A stretch of 60,408 bases of DNA from Silicimonas sp. (GCA_013002465.1 JABDJO010000043.1:1-60408); one strand, 5' to 3'. Numbered from the stretch's first letter, positions 8,538 to 15,769 are shown. Program-made: numbers and translations. Notes: generated by a model not told the origin, from the letters alone.

Positions 8538-9809
8538 TTAAAAAAACCTATCGCCAAGGTGGCGAACAATTTCCGGCGCATGTTCTGGCGCGACGAAGTA
8601 AGTGGCTGCACTGACGACTGTCGATGTACAAGCGACCGTAAGCGAGGCACTGATGCCGGTGTAAAAGCCATTTTTAATCAGCCCTTTCACCTCTTTTGCT
8701 TTCGAGTCCACCAGTTCCTTTTCCAATGACTTGATGCGCAGTTGCAATTCCGCGATTTGCGCTTCTAACTGATTGGTCGCCTGATCTTTGATTTCATCGT
8801 TGACCTGTGCCTGAGCCAGACCGCCGCCAATTCGCGACAAAACATCCGCAATGGCCTCGAACGACCGAAGCTCCTCCGGTGTCTCGTTGACCCCATTTTC
8901 GTTGCAATAGGCGTCAATTGCCGACTTGATCTGCCACGCAAGTCCTAACGCGTTGAATTCGGTGGCGGCGCTTTGCTCAAGCAGGCGCCGGACATGCCGT
9001 TTTAGAGCGTCCCCGGATCGTTCCCTTTCCGCCTCGATGGCGTCAGTCGCCGGGCCACCGTCGAACTCGCGTTCAATTTCGGCGATTGCAGCAGCAACAG
9101 CTTGCGGCCCGTCATACCATATATCATCCGGAATCAGAGCGACATTCTGCTGCAATTCCTGATTCACAGGCAGGCCTCGTAGCAAGCTAGCGTACCATCT
9201 AAGCCAATACGACCAAGCCTCTTTTCCCATTCTTAGGGACTTGACTAGCGGAAGAGCCGCTACAAAATGCTCATCGGGCGTGAGTGAGGGCGGGCCATCT
9301 GCATCGGAATAGTCAAAATCGAGCTGGAAGAGTCGACGTGCCCAGTATTGGTCTTCTTCCGGAACTAAGATGAGCAAACCTTCGTGGTTGTATACAAGGC
9401 CGGGCTTCGATCCGAGCTTTCCTAGCCTGTGGAGCTTATCTATTGCTTCTTCCAAATGCTCAGTTGACGAAGATGTGTTTGAAAAAGAGTCCGCGCAGTT
9501 CGAGAGAAGCAAATTCTGGAGAACAGCCATGAAGTAACTACCCCTAACGTTATAGATCTCCTGGGGGCTGTCTTTTCTGGTGGTATTCAAGAACTGTAGA
9601 GCGAAGTGGTTTTGATCTACATCGACACCAGCGGCGACCGTTGCTAGTGCCCGCAGAACAGCAAACAAAAGAAGCTCGTCTTTCGAGAATTCCGGTCGTG
9701 CGCCCAATTGCAGTTCCCAGTAAAGGCCAATACTTCTCAACAATTCGCGGCAAATCGCGGTTTGTTGTGCCGAGATAGCTAAGTCCTCAAAGGGCTTTTC
9801 TTTTGGCAC
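8538..9809 (-). CDS. Unrecognised 423-aa protein with C-terminal coiled coil and TM segment
   Basis: Not recognised. The N-terminal 280 residues are helical and Trp/Tyr-rich; [17 protein letters not shown] followed by [23 protein letters not shown] resembles, from memory, a block in uncharacterised proteins of alphaproteobacterial variable regions. Residues about 330-385 ([20 protein letters not shown]) form a coiled coil and 390-415 ([20 protein letters not shown]) a membrane-spanning helix, so the protein is probably anchored with its bulk in the cytoplasm. Base composition, particularly 9180-9700, is visibly AT-richer than in the neighbours, suggesting transfer. GTG at 9809 is the best start; the frame continues upstream only by running antisense into lepA. 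A short well-primed ORF in another frame (9823-9879) precedes it. Confidence 0.65.
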   Translation of the reverse strand: MPKEKPFEDLAISAQQTAICRELLRSIGLYWELQLGARPEFSKDELLLFAVLRALATVAAGVDVDQNHFALQFLNTTRKDSPQEIYNVRGSYFMAVLQNLLLSNCADSFSNTSSSTEHLEEAIDKLHRLGKLGSKPGLVYNHEGLLILVPEEDQYWARRLFQLDFDYSDADGPPSLTPDEHFVAALPLVKSLRMGKEAWSYWLRWYASLLRGLPVNQELQQNVALIPDDIWYDGPQAVAAAIAEIEREFDGGPATDAIEAERERSGDALKRHVRRLLEQSAATEFNALGLAWQIKSAIDAYCNENGVNETPEELRSFEAIADVLSRIGGGLAQAQVNDEIKDQATNQLEAQIAELQLRIKSLEKELVDSKAKEVKGLIKNGFYTGISASLTVACTSTVVSAATYFVAPEHAPEIVRHLGDRFF

Positions 9810-9822
9810 GTTCTTCGTTCTC

Positions 9823-9879
9823 TCACGCTGCGCGTTGCGGAGGTAACTGCCTCTCGACAACCCCCCGCACCTGCTCCAT
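9823..9879 (-). other. Short 18-codon ORF with strong RBS upstream of the unrecognised gene
   Basis: ATG at 9879 is preceded by GGGAGGAT at normal spacing and reads [18 protein letters not shown] then stop, ending 14 bases before the GTG of the 423-aa gene in a different frame. It could be a leader peptide, the remnant of another gene's 5' end, or the true N terminus separated by a frameshift. The RBS is better than anything before GTG 9809. Confidence 0.4.
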
Positions 9880-9890
9880 ATCCTCCCACC

Positions 9891-11690
9891 ATGACCGACC
9901 TCGCGCATATCCGCAATTTCTCCATCGTGGCCCATATCGACCATGGGAAATCCACGCTGGCCGACCGGCTGATCCAGATGACCGGGACCGTGGCCGAGCG
10001 GGACATGAAGGAACAGATGCTTGACGCCATGGATATCGAGCGCGAGCGCGGCATCACCATCAAGGCCAACACCGTGCGGATCGAATACCCCGCCAAGGAC
10101 GGCCAGACCTATATCCTGAACCTGATCGACACGCCGGGCCACGTGGATTTCGCCTATGAGGTCTCGCGGTCCATGCAGGCCGTTGAAGGTTCGCTTCTGG
10201 TCGTCGATGCCTCCCAGGGGGTCGAGGCGCAGACGCTTGCCAACGTCTATCAGGCGATCGACGCGGATCACGAAATCGTCCCCGTCCTGAACAAGATCGA
10301 CCTGCCCGCCGCCGACGTCGATCGCGTGGCCGAACAGATCGAGGACGTCATCGGCATCGACGCCACCGACGCCGTGCAGATCAGCGCCAAGACCGGCATC
10401 GGCATCCCCAATGTGCTAGAGGCCATCGTCACGCGCCTGCCAACCCCCAAGGGCGACCGCGACGCCCCCCTCAAAGCCATGCTGGTCGATTCATGGTACG
10501 ACCCCTATCTGGGCGTCGTCGTGATGATCCGCGTCATCGACGGCGTGATCCGGAAGGGCGACCAGATCAAGATGATGCAGACCGGCGCCAAATACGGCGT
10601 CGACAAGCTTTCGGTCCTGAAGCCCCAGATGGTCGATATCAAGGAACTTGGTCCGGGCGAAATCGGCATCCTCACCGCTTCGATCAAACAGGTCCGCGAC
10701 ACCCGCGTCGGCGACACGATCACCCACGACAAGAAACCCTGCGCCCGGGCACTCCCCGGCTTCAAACCAGCGCAACCCGTGGTCTTCTGCGGCCTCTTCC
10801 CCGTCGACAACGCCGAATTCGAGGACCTGCGCGAAGCGATCTCGAAACTCGCCCTCAACGACGCCAGCTTCAGCTCTGAAATGGAAACCTCCGCCGCCCT
10901 CGGCTTTGGCTTCCGCTGCGGTTTCCTTGGCCTTCTCCACCTCGAAGTCATCCGTGACCGCATCGAACGCGAATACGACATCGACCTGATCACCACCGCG
11001 CCCAGCGTGATCTATCACATCTACATGCGCGACGGCACGATGTTGGAGCTTCACAACCCCGCCGACATGCCCGACCTGACGCACGTCGACCACCTCGAAG
11101 AACCGCGCATCAAGGCGACCATTCTTGTTCCGGATGAATACCTTGGCGACGTCCTGAAACTCTGCCAGGACCGCCGCGGCATCCAGGCCGATCTGACCTA
11201 CGCCGGGTCCCGCGCGATGGTGGTCTATGACCTGCCGCTGAACGAGGTCGTCTTCGACTTTTATGACCGCCTGAAATCGGTGACCAAGGGCTATGCCAGC
11301 TTTGACTACCAGATGACCGGTTACCGAGCCGATAACCTGGTGAAAATGTCGATCCTGGTGAACGACGAACCGGTCGACGCGCTGTCGATGATGGTCCACC
11401 GCGACCGCGCCGAGGCCCGCGGCCGCGCCATGGTCGAAAAACTCAAAGACCTGATCCCCCGCCACATGTTCAAAATCCCCATCCAGGCGGCAATAGGCGG
11501 CAAGGTCATCGCCCGCGAGACCCTATCGGCCTTGCGCAAGGACGTGACCGCCAAGTGCTATGGCGGAGACGCCACGCGGAAGAAGAAGCTGCTGGAAAAG
11601 CAGAAAGCGGGCAAGAAGAAGATGCGGCAGTTTGGGAAGGTGGAGATACCGCAGGAAGCTTTCATTAACGCCCTAAAAATGGACGGGTAG
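9891..11690 (+). CDS. lepA: Elongation factor 4 (LepA), ribosome back-translocase
   Basis: A 599-residue translational GTPase that acts on stalled or mis-translocated ribosomes. G-domain motifs are all present: [13 protein letters not shown] (G1), ERGITI (G2), DTPGHVDF (G3) and NKIDLPAAD (G4). The EF-G-like domains and the LepA-specific C terminus ([15 protein letters not shown]...[28 protein letters not shown]) are complete, and the length is normal. The stop codon TAG forms part of the GTAG foot of the first palindrome of the RAYT-associated cluster. The upstream gene is divergent and non-homologous. Confidence 0.98.
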   Translation: MTDLAHIRNFSIVAHIDHGKSTLADRLIQMTGTVAERDMKEQMLDAMDIERERGITIKANTVRIEYPAKDGQTYILNLIDTPGHVDFAYEVSRSMQAVEGSLLVVDASQGVEAQTLANVYQAIDADHEIVPVLNKIDLPAADVDRVAEQIEDVIGIDATDAVQISAKTGIGIPNVLEAIVTRLPTPKGDRDAPLKAMLVDSWYDPYLGVVVMIRVIDGVIRKGDQIKMMQTGAKYGVDKLSVLKPQMVDIKELGPGEIGILTASIKQVRDTRVGDTITHDKKPCARALPGFKPAQPVVFCGLFPVDNAEFEDLREAISKLALNDASFSSEMETSAALGFGFRCGFLGLLHLEVIRDRIEREYDIDLITTAPSVIYHIYMRDGTMLELHNPADMPDLTHVDHLEEPRIKATILVPDEYLGDVLKLCQDRRGIQADLTYAGSRAMVVYDLPLNEVVFDFYDRLKSVTKGYASFDYQMTGYRADNLVKMSILVNDEPVDALSMMVHRDRAEARGRAMVEKLKDLIPRHMFKIPIQAAIGGKVIARETLSALRKDVTAKCYGGDATRKKKLLEKQKAGKKKMRQFGKVEIPQEAFINALKMDG

Positions 11691-11710
11691 GGTGCGTGCT
11701 CGCACGCACC
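11687..11710 (+). repeat. RAYT-associated palindrome R1
   Basis: GTAG (11687-11690) followed by GGTGCGTGCTCGCACGCACC (11691-11710): perfect 9-bp stem, 2-base loop. The TAG of the foot is the lepA stop codon. It is identical to R4 including the foot and the following ACCGCC. Confidence 0.85.
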
Positions 11711-11751
11711 ACCGCCAAAACCCACGCACCACCCCTTCCAACCCGCGCAAA

Positions 11752-11771
11752 GGTGCGTGAGATCACGCACC
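11752..11771. repeat. RAYT-associated palindrome R2 (no GTAG foot)
   Basis: GGTGCGTGAGATCACGCACC: 9-bp stem with GA loop. It lacks GTAG on either side. Its right flank (ACCGCCAAAACCCACGCACC) repeats the right flank of R1, so R1 and R2 are parts of a 61-base tandem unit. Confidence 0.8.
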
Positions 11772-11814
11772 ACCGCCAAAACCCACGCACCACCCCCTTG
11801 CCAACTCATGCAAT

Positions 11815-11838
11815 GGTGCGTGAAATCACGCACCCTAC
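11815..11838 (-). repeat. RAYT-associated palindrome R3, inverted
   Basis: Plus strand GGTGCGTGAAATCACGCACC followed by CTAC (11835-11838); on the minus strand this is GTAG plus a 9-bp-stem hairpin. Its orientation is opposite to R1 and R4, giving a BIME-like head-to-head arrangement. Confidence 0.82.
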
Positions 11839-11876
11839 GCCTCCGGTCGGTTTCCGGGACAGGCCTCACCCTCTCC

Positions 11877-11900
11877 GTAGGGTGCGTGCTCGCACGCACC
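11877..11900 (+). repeat. RAYT-associated palindrome R4
   Basis: GTAG (11877-11880) plus GGTGCGTGCTCGCACGCACC (11881-11900), identical to R1. It lies 36 bases beyond the RAYT gene's 3' end. Confidence 0.85.
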
Positions 11901-11936
11901 ACCGCCGCAACCAACTCTCCCAACACATCACCCACC

Positions 11937-12401
11937 TTACGGCGCATCGCGGTGAAACGATGAATACGGCCACTCCTCTGGTTCATCCACGTACCCGTGC
12001 TTCACGGGATTGAACCAACAATATTCGATGTGTGCGGCGTGATCCGCCGCATCCCGGATATGGTGCTCCCAAAATCGGCGCTGCCAAATGCCCCGTTCCT
12101 GTCGGCGTCGGTGGCTCGGTCTCAATTTGCCTTTCGGCAATTGCCGGGAAAACCGGGATTTGATCAATCGCCATCTGGTGGCGTAGTCGCTGTCATCGAC
12201 CGGTAATGTCCAGACGCAGTGCATGTGATCCGGCAAAACAACCCATGCATCAATTCCAAAGGCTCTTTCGGCGCGTGTGATGCGAACCGCATGGCGCAGG
12301 GCGTCTATTCTCTCGGTAAGAAGACGTGATGCCCGGTCGGCGAGTGTGACGGTGAAAAACACCGTTGCGCCGGAGATCTTTGGGCGGATGTAATTTGACA
12401 T
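11937..12401 (-). mobile_element. REP-associated tyrosine transposase (RAYT, Y1 HUH)
   Basis: A 154-residue single-domain Y1 transposase relative that nicks and joins single-stranded REP hairpins; usually single copy and domesticated. It opens with the family signature MSNYIRPKISGATVFFTV. LPDHMHCVW (residues 57-64) holds the HUH histidines H59 and H61; HIEYCWFNPVKHGYV holds the catalytic tyrosine Y127 and the NPVKHG motif; the C terminus has WPYSSFHR. No frameshift is seen. GTAG-footed hairpins lie both upstream (12430-12453, same orientation) and downstream (R1-R4), as expected for a RAYT with its cognate REPs. No inverted terminal repeats or second transposase are present, so it is not an IS200 copy. 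Confidence 0.9.
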
Positions 12402-12429
12402 TGCGGCATCCTGCCGGGGTCCGGTTAAC

Positions 12430-12453
12430 GGCGCGTGTAAACACGCACCCTAC
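12430..12453 (-). repeat. RAYT-associated palindrome R5, upstream of the transposase
   Basis: On the minus strand GTAG (12453-12450) precedes GGTGCGTGTTTACACGCGCC, a 9-bp stem with one G-T wobble and a TT loop. It sits 29 bases upstream of the RAYT start codon in the same orientation as the gene. Confidence 0.82.
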
Positions 12454-12593
12454 CAAGTGAAATGGTGATGTGTGGCTTCATTCCAGACCGGTCCGCGCCC
12501 GATCCTCACGGGCGGGAGGGCGCACATCACCACCACAGCAGACCTCAATCAGACAATGCAGACCCAGCCATCAACCACACCCGTTCAAACGCC

Positions 12594-12623
12594 GCAAAAG
12601 CGCCCACCCAGGGTCGAACGCGG
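12594..12623. repeat. Intergenic hairpin repeat, copy 2 (degraded)
   Basis: Shares GCAAAAGCGCCCACCCAGGG with copy 1 at 8415-8443 apart from one inserted A and one substitution; the right arm has lost pairing (TCGAACGCGG against TTGGGCGCGG). It is probably a decayed copy of the same dispersed element. Confidence 0.5.
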
Positions 12624-12712
12624 CCCGGGCCGGTCACCCAAGCAACCTGCATTTGCGCCTCCCACGACAACCCCGTCAAAACTCCGCCACATTCCCCCGC
12701 CAAACTCCCCTC

Positions 12713-12880
12713 ATGACCCGGTTGTTCGTCATCCTCGGCCTCTGCGCCGCCGCCTTCTTTGTCCTCGACGGCAATGGCACCGTGCGGATTTCCTCGGGCG
12801 GTGGCTCAACCGGCGCGATCTCTGGCTACACCGGCGCCTCGGCCCCCGCCATCAAGGGCATCGCCAACGCCGCTGGTTAA
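12713..12880 (+). CDS. Tiny membrane or secreted protein, glycine/serine-rich tail
   Basis: A 55-residue ORF: MTRLFVILGLCAAAFFVLDG is a basic start followed by a hydrophobic segment, then a Gly/Ser/Ala-rich tail (SSGGGSTGAISGYTGASAPA). It resembles in layout the two small proteins at 15936 and 16244. There is no strong RBS, so expression is less certain. Function unknown. Confidence 0.5.
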   Translation: MTRLFVILGLCAAAFFVLDGNGTVRISSGGGSTGAISGYTGASAPAIKGIANAAG

Positions 12881-12898
12881 TCGTCTTTCGGCGCCAAA

Positions 12899-12918
12899 GC
12901 GCGGGGTGAACCCCGTCC
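12899..12918. repeat. Degenerate GC-rich palindrome
   Basis: GCGGGGT-GA-ACCCCGT (12901-12916) resembles the stem of the palindrome at 8462-8480 (GGCGGGGT/ACCCCGCC) but has no GTAG foot on either strand. Probably a decayed copy. Confidence 0.45.
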
Positions 12919-13043
12919 TCCCGCACGCCATCGAAAACCGCGCCTTGATCACCGGTGAAGCCATTCCGCCCCACCGCCAACACAATCCCACCATATTCGC
13001 CCGCTAAACCGCCCGCATCTGTCCAACCAAAAAGGCCCGAGCC

Positions 13044-13145
13044 ATGACCTCTTCAACCCTGATCACCATTGCCGCCGTGCTCTGTGGTGTGGCGCTGCTG
13101 TATCTTGTCGTCTCACGCACTATCAAGAAGCGCGACGACCAGTAA
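13044..13145 (+). CDS. 33-residue single-TM protein
   Basis: Reads MTSSTLITIAAVLCGVALLY then LVVSRTIKKRDDQ and stop: a short polar start, one membrane-spanning segment of about 20 residues and a basic cytoplasmic tail (positive-inside). It is too short for standard gene callers. Upstream AAAGGCCCGAGCC gives only a weak RBS. Function unknown; candidate small membrane protein. Confidence 0.5.
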   Translation: MTSSTLITIAAVLCGVALLYLVVSRTIKKRDDQ

Positions 13146-13166
13146 CCACCCGCGCCTCGGTGCCCG

Positions 13167-13529
13167 TCACTTTTCCGGACGGTCGCCGTAGCCCGCCAGT
13201 TCCAGATCGATTTCGACGGCCCGCAGTTTTGCCGGGTCGCCCGACCGTTCGGCTTTCAAAAGGCGCCGCACCCAATACATGAAACCCCGCCCCGTCCGGC
13301 TTCCGGTCTTCGGGTTGCGCGGCCCCAACTCTATGTCATCCGACTTTTCCCGGATCAGTTCCATGTCGGCCTTGCTGACCAGGTACACCGGGTCCATCCC
13401 CCGGCGTTTGATGCACACCCAGTCGTCGCCATAGCGGACCATCGCGATGTAATGGGCCATCCAGCGGCGAAACTGGGTAACGGTGATAACCTCGCGGATG
13501 TTGTCGGGGTGGTCTTCATAGTTGATCAT
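13167..13529 (-). CDS. YefM/Phd antitoxin-like protein, orphan
   Basis: A 120-residue protein. Residues 14-65 follow the Phd/YefM pattern: VITVTQFRRWMAHYIAMVR (strand plus helix), GDDWVCIKRRGMDPVYLVSK (beta hairpin with R-R-G) and ADMELIREK (helix). The remaining 55 residues are a basic extension longer than in YefM and with no known toxin motif. No RelE/YoeB- or Doc-like gene is adjacent: neighbours are a 33-aa membrane protein and a DksA-like gene. Two TGTACA hexamers (13555-13560, 13587-13592) lie just upstream; TGTACA is the core of the E. coli YefM-YoeB operator. I infer an autoregulated DNA-binding protein; antitoxin activity is unproven. Confidence 0.65.
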   Translation of the reverse strand: MINYEDHPDNIREVITVTQFRRWMAHYIAMVRYGDDWVCIKRRGMDPVYLVSKADMELIREKSDDIELGPRNPKTGSRTGRGFMYWVRRLLKAERSGDPAKLRAVEIDLELAGYGDRPEK

Positions 13530-13554
13530 TGCTCAATCCATACGTTCGATGCTC

Positions 13555-13592
13555 TGTACAAAACGGAGAAACTGGCGTCAGACTAATGTACA
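13555..13592 (-). promoter_or_regulatory. Pair of TGTACA boxes upstream of the YefM-like gene
   Basis: TGTACA at 13555-13560 and 13587-13592, 32 bases centre to centre (about three helical turns), 26 to 63 bases upstream of the start at 13529. The hexamer is self-complementary and matches the known core of YefM-type operators. Likely autoregulatory operator. Confidence 0.5.
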
Positions 13593-13733
13593 ATTCTCGA
13601 TCAAACGCGATTTTGCCGGACGTACCGGTCATCGCGCGTTAAGCCTTGGGCCTCTCTGCATTGAATTGTCCCAGATCAAATGCATCCACCCCGGGCTGTG
13701 CCACCTTGTGACAAACCAGAACGGAGACCGACC

Positions 13734-14063
13734 ATGCCCGAACACGACGCACTTATCGCCGGCCTGAAAGCGCGCCGTATGGAATTGGTGCAAGACCTTG
13801 AAAAAATTGAGGATACGCTTGACGACGAACCCCCCAAGGATTGGGAGGATCGGGCCGCCGAACGCCAGGGCGACGAGGTGCTTGAAGCCATGGGTCAGCA
13901 CGACCTCGAAGAACTCCGCCGCATCGACGCCGCCCTCGCACGCCACGCCGCCGGCGAATACGGCGCCTGCGTCCAATGCGGCGAAGACATTGCTCCCGCA
14001 AGACTAAATGCCGTGCCCGACACGCCCTTCTGCGTCAAATGCGCCGCCCAATCCGGGGCCTGA
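13734..14063 (+). CDS. DksA/TraR-type C4 zinc finger protein
   Basis: A 109-residue protein. The N-terminal 75 residues are a helical coiled-coil hairpin rich in Glu/Asp/Arg; the C terminus (CVQCGEDIAPARLNAVPDTP followed by FCVKCAAQ) holds four cysteines in CxxC-CxxC spacing typical of TraR/DksA zinc fingers. It is shorter than canonical DksA (about 150) and lacks the DxxDxA tip motif, so it is more likely a TraR/DksA-like accessory regulator than the stringent-response factor. ATG at 13734 follows ACGGAGACC. Confidence 0.85.
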   Translation: MPEHDALIAGLKARRMELVQDLEKIEDTLDDEPPKDWEDRAAERQGDEVLEAMGQHDLEELRRIDAALARHAAGEYGACVQCGEDIAPARLNAVPDTPFCVKCAAQSGA

Positions 14064-14128
14064 TCCAAATCAAGGCGGACTTGGCACATCCCTGATATCT
14101 TTGCGGAAATTCACGACAGGAGGCCTTG

Positions 14129-14317
14129 ATGCTCCCCCTTTTTCTCATCGTTCACATCTTCGTCGGCTCGACCTTCGCAGGCGCCGGCGTCATCGCCGCC
14201 CTGTCCGTTGGGCTTGATACACTGACCCCCTTGCTGGTCGCCGCCCTTCTGGGATTTCTCGTCTCGATCCCGGTCTCGTGGTTTGTCGCCAAGCGGATGA
14301 TGGACGTCGCGAAATAG
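14129..14317 (+). CDS. Small two-helix membrane protein
   Basis: A 62-residue protein with two hydrophobic segments (MLPLFLIVHIFVGSTFAGAG and LTPLLVAALLGFLVSIPVSW) and a short basic tail. ATG at 14129 is chosen over TTG at 14126 because GACAGGAGG lies at good spacing. It sits between the DksA-like gene and another membrane protein on the same strand. Function unknown. Confidence 0.7.
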   Translation: MLPLFLIVHIFVGSTFAGAGVIAALSVGLDTLTPLLVAALLGFLVSIPVSWFVAKRMMDVAK

Positions 14318-14422
14318 CCCGAACAGGGCAGGCGCCAGCCAATTTCCGCAATCCGGAAAAACCATGCTACGCTCTCCTCAGTTCGGGGAAAATACCCCGG
14401 GGCCAACGAGGGAGTTAAGACC

Positions 14423-14773
14423 ATGACCGAAGACCAAAGATTGCAAATCCTGATCGCGCGCACGGGCGACTATTTCGGGATTATGCGAACCACGCTTTTC
14501 GTACTTCTGGGTATCGGTATCGCGTTGCATTTCGGTGACGGTTATTCGGCCCCGCTTATGGTTTTGGCCATAGCGATAACGGCATACGGCGTTCTGGCCG
14601 GGGGAACGGCCCTGGATGACATCATCGCGATCCGCGAAGACATGCCCGAGGCCACGGCAAACACCGCCTATGGTCGCGGCGTGGCAGCGCGCAATATCCC
14701 GATGCTGAAGGCGATCTCGGCTGGGCTGATCGGCCTTGCGGGGCTCGCGGCAGTTTTGGGTGTGCTGATCTAG
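14423..14773 (+). CDS. Uncharacterised inner-membrane protein
   Basis: A 116-residue protein with probable membrane segments at about residues 20-40 (IMRTTLFVLLGIGIALHFG), 43-62 (SAPLMVLAIAITAYGVLAGG) and 95-115 (KAISAGLIGLAGLAAVLGVL). The loop TALDDIIAIREDMPEATANT is acidic. GAGGGAG precedes the start. No family recognised. Confidence 0.75.
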   Translation: MTEDQRLQILIARTGDYFGIMRTTLFVLLGIGIALHFGDGYSAPLMVLAIAITAYGVLAGGTALDDIIAIREDMPEATANTAYGRGVAARNIPMLKAISAGLIGLAGLAAVLGVLI

Positions 14774-14820
14774 GGCGTTCCGCCTAACACCTGAAATCCG
14801 AAGCGGTGAAAGTTCAAGAC

Positions 14821-14835
14821 GGGGCGTAACGCCCC
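14821..14835. terminator. Possible hairpin terminator
   Basis: GGGGCG-TAA-CGCCCC, a perfect 6-bp GC-only stem 48 bases after the membrane protein's stop. Only ATTTG follows, not a clear T-run, so it is a weak intrinsic terminator at best. Confidence 0.35.
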
Positions 14836-14940
14836 ATTTGCGCTTTGGGTCAGGGCCAGCGATCCCAGATCAAGAAGATGTACGAATGCGAACGACCTAC
14901 CGAAGGGACGAACGCATCGTCATGGCTTGCTCATGGGGGA

Positions 14941-15081
14941 TCAGAAAAGATCGCGGCCCCGGTCTTCGGCAAGCGTGTCCGCAGCAATGGCGCCCCCGGC
15001 GCCAATCGCCACCGGTACGCACCCTGAAAGCGCCGGAATTGTCAGGATCAACCCGATGATCATGAATGTCTTGGCCCGCAT
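14941..15081 (-). CDS. Small lipoprotein
   Basis: A 46-residue protein starting MRAKTFMIIGLILTIPALSG with a lipobox (ALSGC) at residues 17-21, then VPVAIGAGGAIAADTLAEDR. The mature peptide is only about 26 residues and would be anchored by its lipidated cysteine. TTGAGGAGACGACC before ATG at 15081 is a good RBS and fixes the start; the longer open frame upstream lacks one. Function unknown. Confidence 0.7.
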   Translation of the reverse strand: MRAKTFMIIGLILTIPALSGCVPVAIGAGGAIAADTLAEDRGRDLF

Positions 15082-15630
15082 TGGTCGTCTCCTCAATTTC
15101 ATTGCTCGCACAATAGGCCCAGATCGAGGGCGGCGCCAGCCCCGGCGATTCGCGTTGGTCAGGCCGGTCAGCCCGCAAATTGGCACGGATTGCCGCAAAT
15201 ATCTGTGCTGTTTTCTCCGATTGGGTTTTCCCGACGGAGGCCATTCTGGGCATTGAATAAATTCAACTTATCCACAGGAATTTCAGTTAAAATCCAGATA
15301 GTTATCCCCAGGAATTTTCACTATCAGCGCGCTTTTTTCTTGCCCGCGGTAAAGGCATTTGGCACGTTTGGATCACCGCAGAGAGTTTTCGGACAGGACG
15401 CGGAGCACAAAGACCCCACGGAGCCGGAGGCGAGGAAGCGGGACATCAGTACCGTGACTTCGAGGAAGGCTTGAGGGTTCGAAGCGGAAGGCGAGGGTTC
15501 TTCGGGATCAACGCTGGAAACGTCGGAAACTGGGTTGAGTGTGTCAGGTCGGGCAACCGGAATGGCAGGTGGCGGATCGCAAGATACGTCGCAAAATGGG
15601 CCAGACGCCCTTTGGGGGGAAAGGTTCAGG

Positions 15631-15697
15631 AAGGCGTCAGGATGTGTTGGCAACAGCACTATGCGAGGACCGCGTCTGAGCACCTGACGCCTTTTTC
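15631..15697 (+). terminator. Long-loop inverted repeat ending in T-run
   Basis: AAGGCGTCAGG (15631-15641) pairs perfectly with CCTGACGCCTT (15683-15693), followed by TTTCC, so the right arm merges into a run of five T. The 41-base loop is large for a simple terminator; it could be the end of a small RNA or a remnant of a transcribed element. Confidence 0.35.
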
Positions 15698-15739
15698 CAT
15701 TGGCTTGAACAATGGAAATACAGGTTCATAGACCGAAGT

Positions 15740-15769
15740 GGGGCCCGGATAAGTCCATATCCGAGCCCC
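15740..15769. repeat. Hairpin with 11-bp stem
   Basis: GGGGCCCGGAT (15740-15750) and ATCCGAGCCCC (15759-15769) pair with one mismatch around an 8-base loop. No T-run. It lies about 165 bases upstream of the small membrane protein gene; possible structured leader or terminator. Confidence 0.35.

Larger units (their letters stand above)
12402..12712. other. Non-coding stretch with palindrome R5 and a dispersed repeat
   Basis: Between the RAYT start and the small membrane protein there is no credible gene. It contains palindrome R5 close to the RAYT start and, at 12594-12623, the second copy of the hairpin repeat first seen at 8415. The remainder is proline/threonine-coding, C-rich sequence without features. 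Confidence 0.55.

Noticed and set aside
10491..11465. 324-codon open frame on the minus strand
   Set aside because: Antisense to lepA; the translation is a Val/Asp/His-rich artefact.
11691..11900. Possible CRISPR-like array
   Set aside because: Only four 20-base palindromes with uneven spacing (61, 63, 66), mixed orientation and repeated flanks; no cas genes. A RAYT/REP cluster explains it.
11937..12401. IS200/IS605 insertion sequence
   Set aside because: The protein has RAYT-specific signatures, there is no TnpB, and the flanks are GTAG REP hairpins instead of IS ends.
15268..15310. Chromosomal replication origin
   Set aside because: Two DnaA-like boxes only, no AT-rich unwinding element, and none of the usual origin-linked genes.
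15324..15683. 119-codon Pro/Ser/Cys-rich frame on the minus strand
   Set aside because: No RBS, biased composition and overlap with an equally unconvincing plus-strand frame; treated as non-coding.
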